From an uncultured Clostridia bacterium (GTDB lineage: Bacteria > Bacillota > Clostridia > UMGS1810), in assembly GCA_937959315.1 (NCBI GenBank), contig CALGRC010000178.1:1-19411 (forward strand): a stretch of DNA of 19,411 nt, written 5' to 3'. Made by a program: the position numbers and the translations under genes. Within the stretch, counting starts at the first letter, position 1. Every line of letters starts with the position of its first letter. This document shows, piece by piece, positions 8,302-14,353 of the stretch. The notes beneath the pieces are model-generated. The model was given only the letters and a program-made list of their open reading frames with translations, searched no databases and was not told the DNA's origin.

Positions 8302-9624
8302 CTACACAAACAGGAAGGTATTTTGATAGGCAAACGCTGCTTTGTCTTCTGCTTGCAAATATTGTTCCCATTCCACCCGTTTTTTCTGAATATACTGCCC
8401 CGCCAGCTTTCCTGGAAGCACACGGCTGACCAGCTCGCTGGACTCGGCCAATTTAAGCGCTTCAGCCAGTGTTTTGGGCAGCGGCTCCAACCTGTGTTCC
8501 TGCATATATTCCTGTGCATCATACAGGTTTTGGTTGCAGGGCGGCACTAGCTTAGCTTTGCGCTCAATGCCGTCCAGACCCGCATGAATGAGAAGTGCAA
8601 ATACCAGATAAGGATTGCAAACCGGGTCTGGTGAACGAAGCTCCATCCGGATATTATCCCCGTCCAAAACAGCGGGGATCCGGATAAGCTGGGAGCGATT
8701 TTGATGTGACCATGTCACAAATGCCGGGGCCTCCAGTTCACCAAGCCGTGCATAGGAATTGGGAATGGGGTTGAAAAATGCCGTCAGTTCAGCAGCGCAG
8801 TCCAAAATGCCCTGGATAAAGCTTTCCGCAGTCTCGGAATGCCGCGGCGCCGCCTGAAACAAGTTGACGCCGTTTTTTAACAGCGACACATTGATGTGCA
8901 GGCCGTTTCCGCTTTGATTTGGCAGCGGCTTTGGCATAAAGGAAGCATACAGGCCATTTTGCATGGCAATGGATTTTGCAGCGGCTTTAAAAGTCAAAAA
9001 ATTATCCGCCGCCGTCACGGCATCTGCATAGCGGAAATCCACCTCGTTCTGCCCCGGCCCACGCTCGTGATGGGAGCCTTCGGGCGACAGGCCCATTGCC
9101 TCCAACGACAGGCAAAGTTCCCGGCGGATGTTTTCCCCCCGGTCCAGCGGCGCGATATCCGCATATGTGCCGTGATCGAAGGGAAGAAGGGACGGCCGGC
9201 CAGATTCATCATTTTGAAACAGATAAAACTCACACTCGGTTCCAACCCTGCAAATATATCCCATTTCAGCCGCGCGGTTTGCCGCCTGGCGTAAAATATA
9301 GCGGCTGTCCCATGTAAATTCTGTGCCGTCTGGGTTCTTTACCGTACAATACATCCGCATTACCCGTTCATGCGACGGCCGCCACGGTAAAATGGCAACG
9401 CTGGAGCAATCGGGCACCAAAAATAAATCGGAGCATGCAACATCGGAAAACCCGGCAACTGCCGAACCATCAAAAGCCACGCCATGTTCAAAAGCCCGCG
9501 GCAGGCTGTCGGCCATTATGGCAATGTTTTTCTGCACGCCAAACAGATCGCAAAAACAAAGCCGCACAAATTTTACATCATGCTTTTCTACAAAATCCAA
9601 GATTTCTTCTTCGGTATGGTTCAC
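8302..9624 (-). CDS. glnA: Glutamine synthetase type I (GSI-alpha-like)
   Basis: A 440-residue glutamine synthetase (glutamate + NH3 + ATP to glutamine). The beta-grasp N-terminal domain reads FVRLCFCDLFGVQKNI and FDGSAVAGF. The catalytic barrel has EFYLF, H-H-E-R-G-P-G-Q-N-E-V-D-F, G-N-G-L-H-I-N-V-S, N-S-Y-A-R-L, N-R-S-Q-L-I-R-I-P and M-E-L-R-S-P-D-P. The length and the absence of a clear GlnE adenylylation-type region suggest the GSI-alpha group. The loop before the flap glutamate reads R-L-G-E-L-E-A-P, one residue shorter than the usual R-L-V-P-G-Y-E-A-P. The start is GTG at 9624, with AAAGGGG about 8 bases upstream. A good promoter (9671-9699) sits within the end of the gene before it, so glnA and the genes after it can be transcribed apart from glutamate synthase. 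Followed by the ANTAR gene after 25 bases. Confidence 0.93.
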   Translation of the reverse strand: MNHTEEEILDFVEKHDVKFVRLCFCDLFGVQKNIAIMADSLPRAFEHGVAFDGSAVAGFSDVACSDLFLVPDCSSVAILPWRPSHERVMRMYCTVKNPDGTEFTWDSRYILRQAANRAAEMGYICRVGTECEFYLFQNDESGRPSLLPFDHGTYADIAPLDRGENIRRELCLSLEAMGLSPEGSHHERGPGQNEVDFRYADAVTAADNFLTFKAAAKSIAMQNGLYASFMPKPLPNQSGNGLHINVSLLKNGVNLFQAAPRHSETAESFIQGILDCAAELTAFFNPIPNSYARLGELEAPAFVTWSHQNRSQLIRIPAVLDGDNIRMELRSPDPVCNPYLVFALLIHAGLDGIERKAKLVPPCNQNLYDAQEYMQEHRLEPLPKTLAEALKLAESSELVSRVLPGKLAGQYIQKKRVEWEQYLQAEDKAAFAYQNTFLFV

Positions 9625-9670
9625 AATGCCCGCCCCTTTCCCCTATTTTCAAGCGTACCTTTTAATTGTT

Positions 9671-9699
9671 ATTATACCATATCAATTTGCTGTATACAA
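9671..9699 (-). promoter_or_regulatory. Internal promoter for glnA and downstream genes
   Basis: On the minus strand TTGTAT (9699-9694) and TATAAT (9676-9671) are spaced by 17 bases, and TGG before the -10 makes it an extended -10. The predicted start is near 9664, leaving a 5' leader of about 40 bases with no hairpin or terminator. The -35 lies inside the last codons of the GXGXG-domain gene. Confidence 0.7.
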
Positions 9700-10404
9700 T
9701 TGCCGATATGGATTTTTTGTATTGGGAGTCAATACAAAAAACGGATGCTGCAAAATATCGGCGTACACCAGGCCAAATGCCGCACAGTACTCCTGCAAAG
9801 CTGGTACAATGGGTTCCATATCCGCCTCTTGTGCAAGCCTCGCTTCTACCTGGGCGGGCAAATCATGCGGCACATGGCCGCACCGCAGATAAATCCGCCC
9901 GCCATGCATCCCGGTGCCGCAAAAATTCCCAACTGGTATCTGCCCGGGCTTATCCAATCCCAAAACAATAATATGGCCGCCCGCCTGGTATTCTCCCAAA
10001 AAGCTCCCTGCGCTGCCGCCAATCACCAAGACCGGCACCTTATCCTGATACTGCTTCATATGAATACCCGAGCGGTATCCAGCATCATTTTTTATAAATA
10101 TTTTCCCGCCCCGCATAGCATATCCGGCCGCATCGCCCACACTGCCATGCACAATAATCGTGCCGTCATTCATGGTATCTCCCAGCGCATCCTGCGCATT
10201 CCCTTGCACAATGATGCGGCAGCCGTCTAAATACGCCCCCAATGCATTGCCCGGCGTACCATAAACGGAAATGCTTTTCCCGGAAAGGCCGCTGGCAATA
10301 TACCGCTGGCCCAGGCAATGCTCTACAATAATATCCGTATCCTCCGCCTGCCGGATTTCCCGGTTTAGCTCCTGATACCCCATTGCTTTCGCATCAATCC
10401 GCAA
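9682..10404 (-). CDS. Glutamate synthase domain-3 (GXGXG) subunit
   Basis: A 240-residue protein equal to the C-terminal beta-helix domain of the glutamate synthase large subunit, here a gene of its own. Repeated G-x-x-x-G-x-x-(x)-G/IIV-x-G units run through most of it: GNALGAYLDGCRIIVQGNAQ, DALGDTMNDGTIIVHGSVGD, AAGYAMRGGKIFIKNDAGYR, then SAGSFLGEYQAGGHIIVLG. In full-length GltB this domain is structural and holds the glutaminase and synthase sites together, so it should assemble with the two genes upstream. The start is TTG at 10404, fixed by AGGGAGGT 8 bases before it; an in-frame GTG three codons earlier overlaps that site and is less likely. It lies 17 bases after the FMN-domain gene. 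Its last codons carry the glnA promoter. Confidence 0.88.
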   Translation of the reverse strand: MRIDAKAMGYQELNREIRQAEDTDIIVEHCLGQRYIASGLSGKSISVYGTPGNALGAYLDGCRIIVQGNAQDALGDTMNDGTIIVHGSVGDAAGYAMRGGKIFIKNDAGYRSGIHMKQYQDKVPVLVIGGSAGSFLGEYQAGGHIIVLGLDKPGQIPVGNFCGTGMHGGRIYLRCGHVPHDLPAQVEARLAQEADMEPIVPALQEYCAAFGLVYADILQHPFFVLTPNTKNPYRQLYTAN

Positions 10405-10421
10405 AGCCCTTCACCTCCCTG

Positions 10422-11927
10422 TTATTCTCCTGCATGCTTCAGCCCCAAAATATCCAGCTCCTTCTGCGTCATACCAACTCCCCGGAGCATCAAACGGTTT
10501 CCTTTGAGCGCCTCAATCGAATTGAGGCCCATGCCACCCATCATCTCTTTGATCTCATGCGTCCAGGCAGATATCAAATTCACCAGCCGTTTTGCACCCA
10601 AGGCCGGGTCAAGCCGGCTAACCAGCTCCGGCCGCTGGGTTGCAATTCCCCAGTTGCAGTTGCCGGTGTGGCAGCTACGGCATAGATGGCACCCCAAAGC
10701 CAGCAGCGCGCTGGTTGCAATATATACCGCATCTGCCCCCAATGCAATGGCCTTTACTACATCTGCACTGCTGCGAATTGATCCGCCGCAGAGGATGGAA
10801 ACATGGTCCCGGATGCCTTCTTCCCGCAGCCGCTGGTCAACACTTGCCAGCGCCAGCTCAACGGGAATGCCAACATTGTCCCGGATGCGGGTTGGCGCTG
10901 CTCCGGTACCGCCGCGGAACCCGTCAATGGCAAGGATATCTGCACCAGAGCGGGCAATGCCGCTGGCTATGGCTGCAATATTATGTACAGCCGCCACTTT
11001 TACAATAACCGGTTTTCGATATCCCGTAGCCTCTTTGAGCGAATACACCAGCTGCCGCAAGTCCTCAATAGAATAAATATCGTGGTGCGGCGCAGGCGAT
11101 ATGGCGTCAGAACCTTCTGGAATCATGCGTGTGCGCGACACATTCCCGACAATTTTTGTACCCGGCAGATGGCCGCCAATCCCCGGCTTTGCGCCCTGGC
11201 CCATTTTAATTTCAATGGCAGCGCCCGCCTCCAGGTATTCCCTGTGAACCCCAAACCGCCCGGATGCAATTTGCACAATGGTATTTTTCCCATACTGGTA
11301 AAAATCCTCGTGCAGCCCGCCCTCGCCGGTATTGTAATAAATCCCCAGCTCTGCCGCCGCCTTTGCCAAGCTGGCATGTGCGTTGTAACTGATAGAGCCA
11401 TAGGACATTGCTGAAAACAAAATGGGAACGGACAGTTCCAACTGCGGCGGCATATCGGGCAATAGATTCCCTTTGGCGTCACGCTGTATCTTTCCCGGCT
11501 TTTTCCCCAGATAAACCTTGGTTTCCATTGGCTCGCGCAGCGGGTCGATGGATGGGTTTGTCACCTGCGATGCATTCACTAGGATACGGTCAAAATAAAC
11601 CGGAAACGGGTTGGGGGTTCCCATAGAGGACAGCAGCACCCCGCCGCTGTCTGCCTGCCGGTATATTTCTTCAATGGCCTGTGCTGGCCAGTTGGCATTT
11701 TCCCGGAATGTATGGTCGGTTTTGATGATTTTCAAAGCCCGAACCGGGCACATGGCCACACAGCGGTGACAGTTGACGCAGCGGCGTTCGTCCGCTGTCA
11801 TGCATCCTCTCTCTTTGTCATACCGGTGTACGCCATTGGAGCATTCGCGTTCACATATCCTACAAGAAATACACCGCTGTGGATTGCGCACCACTTCAAA
11901 CGGCGGATAGATATCATAAGCTGACAT
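10422..11927 (-). CDS. gltB: Glutamate synthase FMN/synthase subunit with N-terminal ferredoxin domain
   Basis: A 501-residue archaeal-type glutamate synthase core. Residues 19-61 form a two-cluster ferredoxin: C19-x2-C22-x2-C25-x3-C29 and C50-x2-C53-x2-C56-x3-C60-P. The rest is the FMN-binding synthase barrel (FSAMSYGSIS; TGEGGLHEDFY; IKMGQGAKPGIGGHLPG; SPAPHHDIYSIEDL; IDGFRGGTGAAPTRIRDNVG). Near the end is the 3Fe-4S-type cysteine group C-H-L-C-R-S-C-H-T-G-N-C-N-W-G. It reduces 2-oxoglutarate plus ammonia (from the glutaminase gene) to glutamate. The ATG at 11927 is preferred over that at 11933 because AAAGGGGG sits 8 bases before it; it overlaps the glutaminase gene by 14 bases. No GltD small subunit is encoded here, so electrons may come from ferredoxin or from a flavoprotein elsewhere. 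Confidence 0.92.
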   Translation of the reverse strand: MSAYDIYPPFEVVRNPQRCISCRICERECSNGVHRYDKERGCMTADERRCVNCHRCVAMCPVRALKIIKTDHTFRENANWPAQAIEEIYRQADSGGVLLSSMGTPNPFPVYFDRILVNASQVTNPSIDPLREPMETKVYLGKKPGKIQRDAKGNLLPDMPPQLELSVPILFSAMSYGSISYNAHASLAKAAAELGIYYNTGEGGLHEDFYQYGKNTIVQIASGRFGVHREYLEAGAAIEIKMGQGAKPGIGGHLPGTKIVGNVSRTRMIPEGSDAISPAPHHDIYSIEDLRQLVYSLKEATGYRKPVIVKVAAVHNIAAIASGIARSGADILAIDGFRGGTGAAPTRIRDNVGIPVELALASVDQRLREEGIRDHVSILCGGSIRSSADVVKAIALGADAVYIATSALLALGCHLCRSCHTGNCNWGIATQRPELVSRLDPALGAKRLVNLISAWTHEIKEMMGGMGLNSIEALKGNRLMLRGVGMTQKELDILGLKHAGE

Positions 11928-13017
11928 GCCCATTTCCCCCTTTCAACCGCACGAGAACCGGTTCGCCGCCGCGCGGCGCCCAAATACGGTCTGGTGACGG
12001 CTCAATCACACGAATGGCTGCCTCCTCGCTGGCCACATAAAACATATCGCCCTTTTCTGCCGCTACCATAGAACGCAGCTTAAGCCGGTCGTTGAGTGCC
12101 ATCAACCCGCCGTCAAAACCGAGCAGGATGGAAAACGGCCCCGTGATAAGCAGGCTGGAAAACATGGTTCGCAGGTAGGTTAACCGTTCCCGCTCTTCCA
12201 GAGGCTTTCGCGCAATGGTGGACCAAAACGGCGCGGCGATCACCGAGGCAATTTCCTCCAGCGTCAGCTTTTTCCGCCGGTGCAGATAATCAATCATATA
12301 TGTAATCACCTCGGTATCGGTTTGCAGCGTACATTGATAGCCAAACATTTCAATATAGCGGCGATTGGCGTCATAACTGGAAATTTCACCATTGTGGACA
12401 ATAGAATACTGTAGCATGGCAAAAGGGTGCGCCCCGCCCCACCAGCCGGGCGTGTTGGTGGGATAGCGCCCATGCGCCGTCCAGCAATAGCCTTCATATT
12501 CGTCCAACCGGTAAAATTCCCCTACATCCTCGGGGAAGCCAACCGCCTTGAACACCCCCATATTTTTACCGCTGGAAAACACATAGGCGCCGGCAATCTG
12601 TGTATTTACCCGCATAACGCTCCTGGCGACAAATTCATCCTCCGACAGCTGGCTGGCAGCCAGCTTCGTGGGCAGCGGCCTGACAAAATACCGCCAAATC
12701 ATCGGCTGGTCAGTGATAGAAGGTACGGTTTTTGTTGGGATTTTAGATAGGTTAATCATATCAAAGTGCCGGTCCAAAAATGTTTCGCATGCCTGCTTGG
12801 CCTCTGGCGAATCATAAAATATATGCAGCGCATAATCGTCCTTGTACTGCGGATAGATACCGTATCCTGCAAAACCGCCTCCTAAGCCGTTGGAACGGTC
12901 ATGCATCATGGCGATAGATTTGATGATTTCCCCGCCGCCAATCAGGCGCCCATCTTTTGCAAACATCCCCGCTATTGCACACCCGGAGGGGATTCTCACC
13001 TGGCCCTCTTTCAGCAT
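11914..13017 (-). CDS. Glutamate synthase glutaminase (class II amidotransferase) subunit
   Basis: A 367-residue class II (Ntn-type) glutamine amidotransferase, the N-terminal domain of glutamate synthase as a separate gene. The nucleophile is expected at C13 (S-G-C-A-I-A-G-M-F). The preceding 12 residues would have to be removed for it to act as an N-terminal nucleophile, as in class II enzymes with short propeptides. Other signatures are T-A-H-G-R-Y-P-T-N, G-W-W-G-G-A-H-P-F, V-H-N-G-E-I-S-S-Y and Q-T-D-T-E-V. Three ATGs lie close together. That at 13017 stands 9 bases after GAAAGG and is preferred; 13026 abuts the site. It is the first gene of the minus-strand operon, downstream of a consensus promoter and a leader hairpin/terminator, and overlaps the next gene by 14 bases. 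Confidence 0.9.
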   Translation of the reverse strand: MLKEGQVRIPSGCAIAGMFAKDGRLIGGGEIIKSIAMMHDRSNGLGGGFAGYGIYPQYKDDYALHIFYDSPEAKQACETFLDRHFDMINLSKIPTKTVPSITDQPMIWRYFVRPLPTKLAASQLSEDEFVARSVMRVNTQIAGAYVFSSGKNMGVFKAVGFPEDVGEFYRLDEYEGYCWTAHGRYPTNTPGWWGGAHPFAMLQYSIVHNGEISSYDANRRYIEMFGYQCTLQTDTEVITYMIDYLHRRKKLTLEEIASVIAAPFWSTIARKPLEERERLTYLRTMFSSLLITGPFSILLGFDGGLMALNDRLKLRSMVAAEKGDMFYVASEEAAIRVIEPSPDRIWAPRGGEPVLVRLKGGNGHVSL

Positions 13018-13043
13018 TGCCATCATCCTTTCTATGTATCATT

Positions 13044-13103
13044 AAAACAAAAAAGGCGCCCATAAAAAGACACATTTATATATGTCCTTTTATGAACGCC
13101 TTT
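13044..13103 (-). terminator. Leader intrinsic terminator (attenuator) before the glutamate synthase operon
   Basis: In the minus-strand transcript, bases 13103 to 13081 pair without a break with 13074 to 13052: AAAGGCG with CGCCUUU, two U-G wobbles, then CAUAAAA...UUUUUAUG and onward. This gives a 23-bp stem with a six-base loop (UAUAAA). A U-rich tail follows (UUUUUUGUUUU counting from the stem end). It lies between the promoter and the first gene, so unless prevented it should stop most transcripts before the operon. Its 5' arm begins with the loop of the small hairpin at 13092-13109. Confidence 0.88.
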
Positions 13104-13109
13104 GTTCAT
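13092..13109 (-). promoter_or_regulatory. Candidate ANTAR antiterminator hairpin, hexaloop AAAGGC
   Basis: The RNA reads AUGAAC-AAAGGC-GUUCAU, a perfect 6-bp stem with a six-base loop that has A at position 1 and G at position 4, the two loop bases known to matter for ANTAR-protein targets. It begins within a base or two of the predicted transcription start. Loop and 3' arm are also the base of the 5' arm of the terminator at 13044-13103, so the two structures exclude each other. Canonical targets have two such hairpins; only one is seen here. Confidence 0.65.
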
Positions 13110-13116
13110 TGGAATT

Positions 13117-13145
13117 ATTATACCCGCTTCCTTCTACAATGTCAA
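13117..13145 (-). promoter_or_regulatory. Consensus sigma-A promoter for the glutamate synthase operon
   Basis: On the minus strand TTGACA (13145-13140), a 17-base spacer and TATAAT (13122-13117), a perfect match to the vegetative consensus. Transcription should start near 13110, at the foot of the small AAAGGC hairpin. Such strong elements fit control after initiation, by the leader terminator. Confidence 0.9.
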
Positions 13146-13157
13146 GCCTTTTGATGT

Positions 13158-13180
13158 AAAAAAATTTTTTTAAAAAATAT
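13158..13180. promoter_or_regulatory. A7-T7-A6 tract between divergent promoters
   Basis: Seven A, seven T and six A in a row, then TAT, centred between the two divergent promoters and upstream of both -35 elements. It could be a shared UP element for RNA polymerase alpha or a stiff/curved spacer. No known operator is recognised in it. Confidence 0.45.
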
Positions 13181-13191
13181 TGCAAAACCCC

Positions 13192-13220
13192 TTGACAAAA
13201 ATATATCACAGGCGTATAAT
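13192..13220 (+). promoter_or_regulatory. Consensus sigma-A promoter for asnA-glnN
   Basis: TTGACA (13192-13197), a 17-base spacer and TATAAT (13215-13220), identical in both hexamers and spacing to the promoter on the other strand. Transcription should start near 13227, a few bases before the second AAAGGC hairpin. Confidence 0.9.
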
Positions 13221-13230
13221 GCAGATAAAT

Positions 13231-13244
13231 CAGCAAAGGCGCTG
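13231..13244 (+). promoter_or_regulatory. Candidate ANTAR antiterminator hairpin, hexaloop AAAGGC
   Basis: CAGC-AAAGGC-GCUG: a 4-bp stem closing the same hexaloop as on the divergent leader, though the stem sequence differs. A1 and G4 of the loop match the ANTAR-target rule. Loop plus 3' arm (AAAGGCGCUG) is exactly the lower 5' arm of the terminator that follows, so formation of this hairpin would block it. The stem is short and would probably need protein to hold it. Confidence 0.6.
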
Positions 13245-13280
13245 TGAGAGGTTTTCCTCTTGCAGCGCTTTTTTGCGTTT
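13235..13280 (+). terminator. Leader intrinsic terminator (attenuator) before asnA-glnN
   Basis: AAAGGCGCUG (13235-13244) pairs with CAGCGCUUUU (13263-13272, one G-U), followed by two wobble pairs and AGAGG/CCUCU closing a UUUU loop. This gives a continuous stem of about 17 bp, then a U run to 13274 and a further U-rich stretch (GCGUUU). It lies 37 bases or so before the asnA start, downstream of the promoter, so it should act as an attenuator. Confidence 0.88.
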
Positions 13281-13311
13281 CTTAAAAATTTCTTTTGAAA
13301 GGATGATCCCC

Positions 13312-14322
13312 ATGAGCAAAACTGTGATTCCCCATGGATACTGCAGCCCGCTGGGTCTTTACCAGACGCAGGACGCCATCAGCCTTGTCAAGGCAACGTT
13401 TCAAAAAAATCTGGCGCAGGCGCTCAACCTCAAACGTGTCACCGCACCGCTGTTCGTCGACCCAACCACCGGTATCAACGACGATTTGAACGGGACAGAA
13501 CGGCCAGTTTCTTTTGACATCCCAGCGCTGGGGGGCGCTACCGCCCAAGTGGTGCATTCACTGGCAAAATGGAAACGCAGCGCCCTGTATCAATACGGGT
13601 TTTCTGCCGGCGAAGGACTGTATACCGATATGAATGCCATCCGCCGGGACGAGGAACTATCCAACCTACATTCCATCTATGTCGACCAATGGGACTGGGA
13701 AAAAATTATCACGCGGCAACAGCGCAATGAAGCTTATTTGAAAGAAACCGTCACTGCCATTGTCAATGCTGTCTGTGATACGCTCGACACAGTAAAGCGC
13801 ACGTATCCGCAAATCCCGGTGTCCCTGTCGCGCGAAATAACGTTTATTACCACACAGGAACTTGAAAACCAATATCCCAGCCTGCCTCCCAAGCAACGGG
13901 AAACCGCTTATCTAGCCAAGCACCCAACCGTTTTTTTAATGAAAATTGGGGATGTTTTGGCATCAGGCCAAAAGCACGACGGACGTGCGCCCGATTACGA
14001 CGACTGGAGCCTGAACGGGGATATCATATTCTACAACACGGTATTGGACTGTGCATTTGAGGTATCTTCGATGGGCATTCGCGTAGATGCAGCGTCTATG
14101 GCCAGACAACTGGAAAAAGAGGGCTGTGAAGAACGCGCAAAACTGCCTTTCCACAAATTGGTGCTGGACGGTACGTTGCCGCTGACTATGGGAGGCGGTA
14201 TCGGCCAATCCCGGCTGTGCATGCTGCTGCTCGGCAAGGCGCACATCGGCGAGGTACAGGTCTCGCTGTGGGATGCTGATACCAAAGCTGCCTGCGAAAA
14301 GGCAGGAATTGCCCTTTTGTGA
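13312..14322 (+). CDS. asnA: Aspartate-ammonia ligase (asparagine synthetase A)
   Basis: A 336-residue AsnA, making asparagine from aspartate, ATP and free ammonia with a class II aminoacyl-tRNA-synthetase-like fold. It aligns by eye to the E. coli enzyme along its length: V-V-H-S-L-A-K-W-K-R, F-S-A-G-E-G-L-Y-T-D-M, L-H-S-I-Y-V-D-Q-W-D-W-E, R-A-P-D-Y-D-D-W, L-N-G-D-I, S-S-M-G-I-R-V-D-A and G-G-G-I-G-Q-S-R. The open frame extends up to 13180 but that would cover the promoter and leader. The ATG at 13312 follows GAAAGG and matches family N-termini. First gene of the plus-strand operon; the next gene starts 31 bases on. Use of ammonia rather than glutamine fits the ammonia-assimilation theme, and the leader hairpin suggests antitermination control. 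Confidence 0.94.
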   Translation: MSKTVIPHGYCSPLGLYQTQDAISLVKATFQKNLAQALNLKRVTAPLFVDPTTGINDDLNGTERPVSFDIPALGGATAQVVHSLAKWKRSALYQYGFSAGEGLYTDMNAIRRDEELSNLHSIYVDQWDWEKIITRQQRNEAYLKETVTAIVNAVCDTLDTVKRTYPQIPVSLSREITFITTQELENQYPSLPPKQRETAYLAKHPTVFLMKIGDVLASGQKHDGRAPDYDDWSLNGDIIFYNTVLDCAFEVSSMGIRVDAASMARQLEKEGCEERAKLPFHKLVLDGTLPLTMGGGIGQSRLCMLLLGKAHIGEVQVSLWDADTKAACEKAGIALL

Positions 14323-14353
14323 AAAATAAAATTTATGCAAAGGAGTGTTTAGC

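Noticed and set aside
7569..8429. 286-codon plus-strand open frame across carA, the ANTAR gene and glnA
   Set aside because: It crosses three real genes on the other strand and matches nothing known; a shadow frame.
8277..8522. N-terminal extension of the ANTAR protein to an ATG at 8522
   Set aside because: The extra 82 residues overlap the end of glnA and are Trp/Cys/Arg-rich nonsense; the ATG at 8276 has a proper ribosome-binding site.
9484..10230. 248-codon plus-strand open frame opposite glnA and the GXGXG gene
   Set aside because: Opposite well-supported genes, no ribosome-binding site of note and no recognisable family.
13092..13244. The two small inverted repeats as DNA operators for a repressor such as GlnR/TnrA
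   Set aside because: They do not fit the TGTNA-N7-TNACA operator, the two arms differ between sites, and what is conserved is the loop, which suits an RNA element better; not fully excluded.
13180..13311. N-terminal extension of AsnA to 13180
   Set aside because: It would cover the -35, -10, hairpin and terminator and does not look like an AsnA N-terminus.
13018..13311. Glutamine riboswitch, T-box or leader peptide in the divergent region
   Set aside because: Each leader is short (roughly 85-95 bases) and is filled by the hairpin and terminator; no T-box sequence, glutamine-aptamer core or short Gln/Glu-rich reading frame was found.
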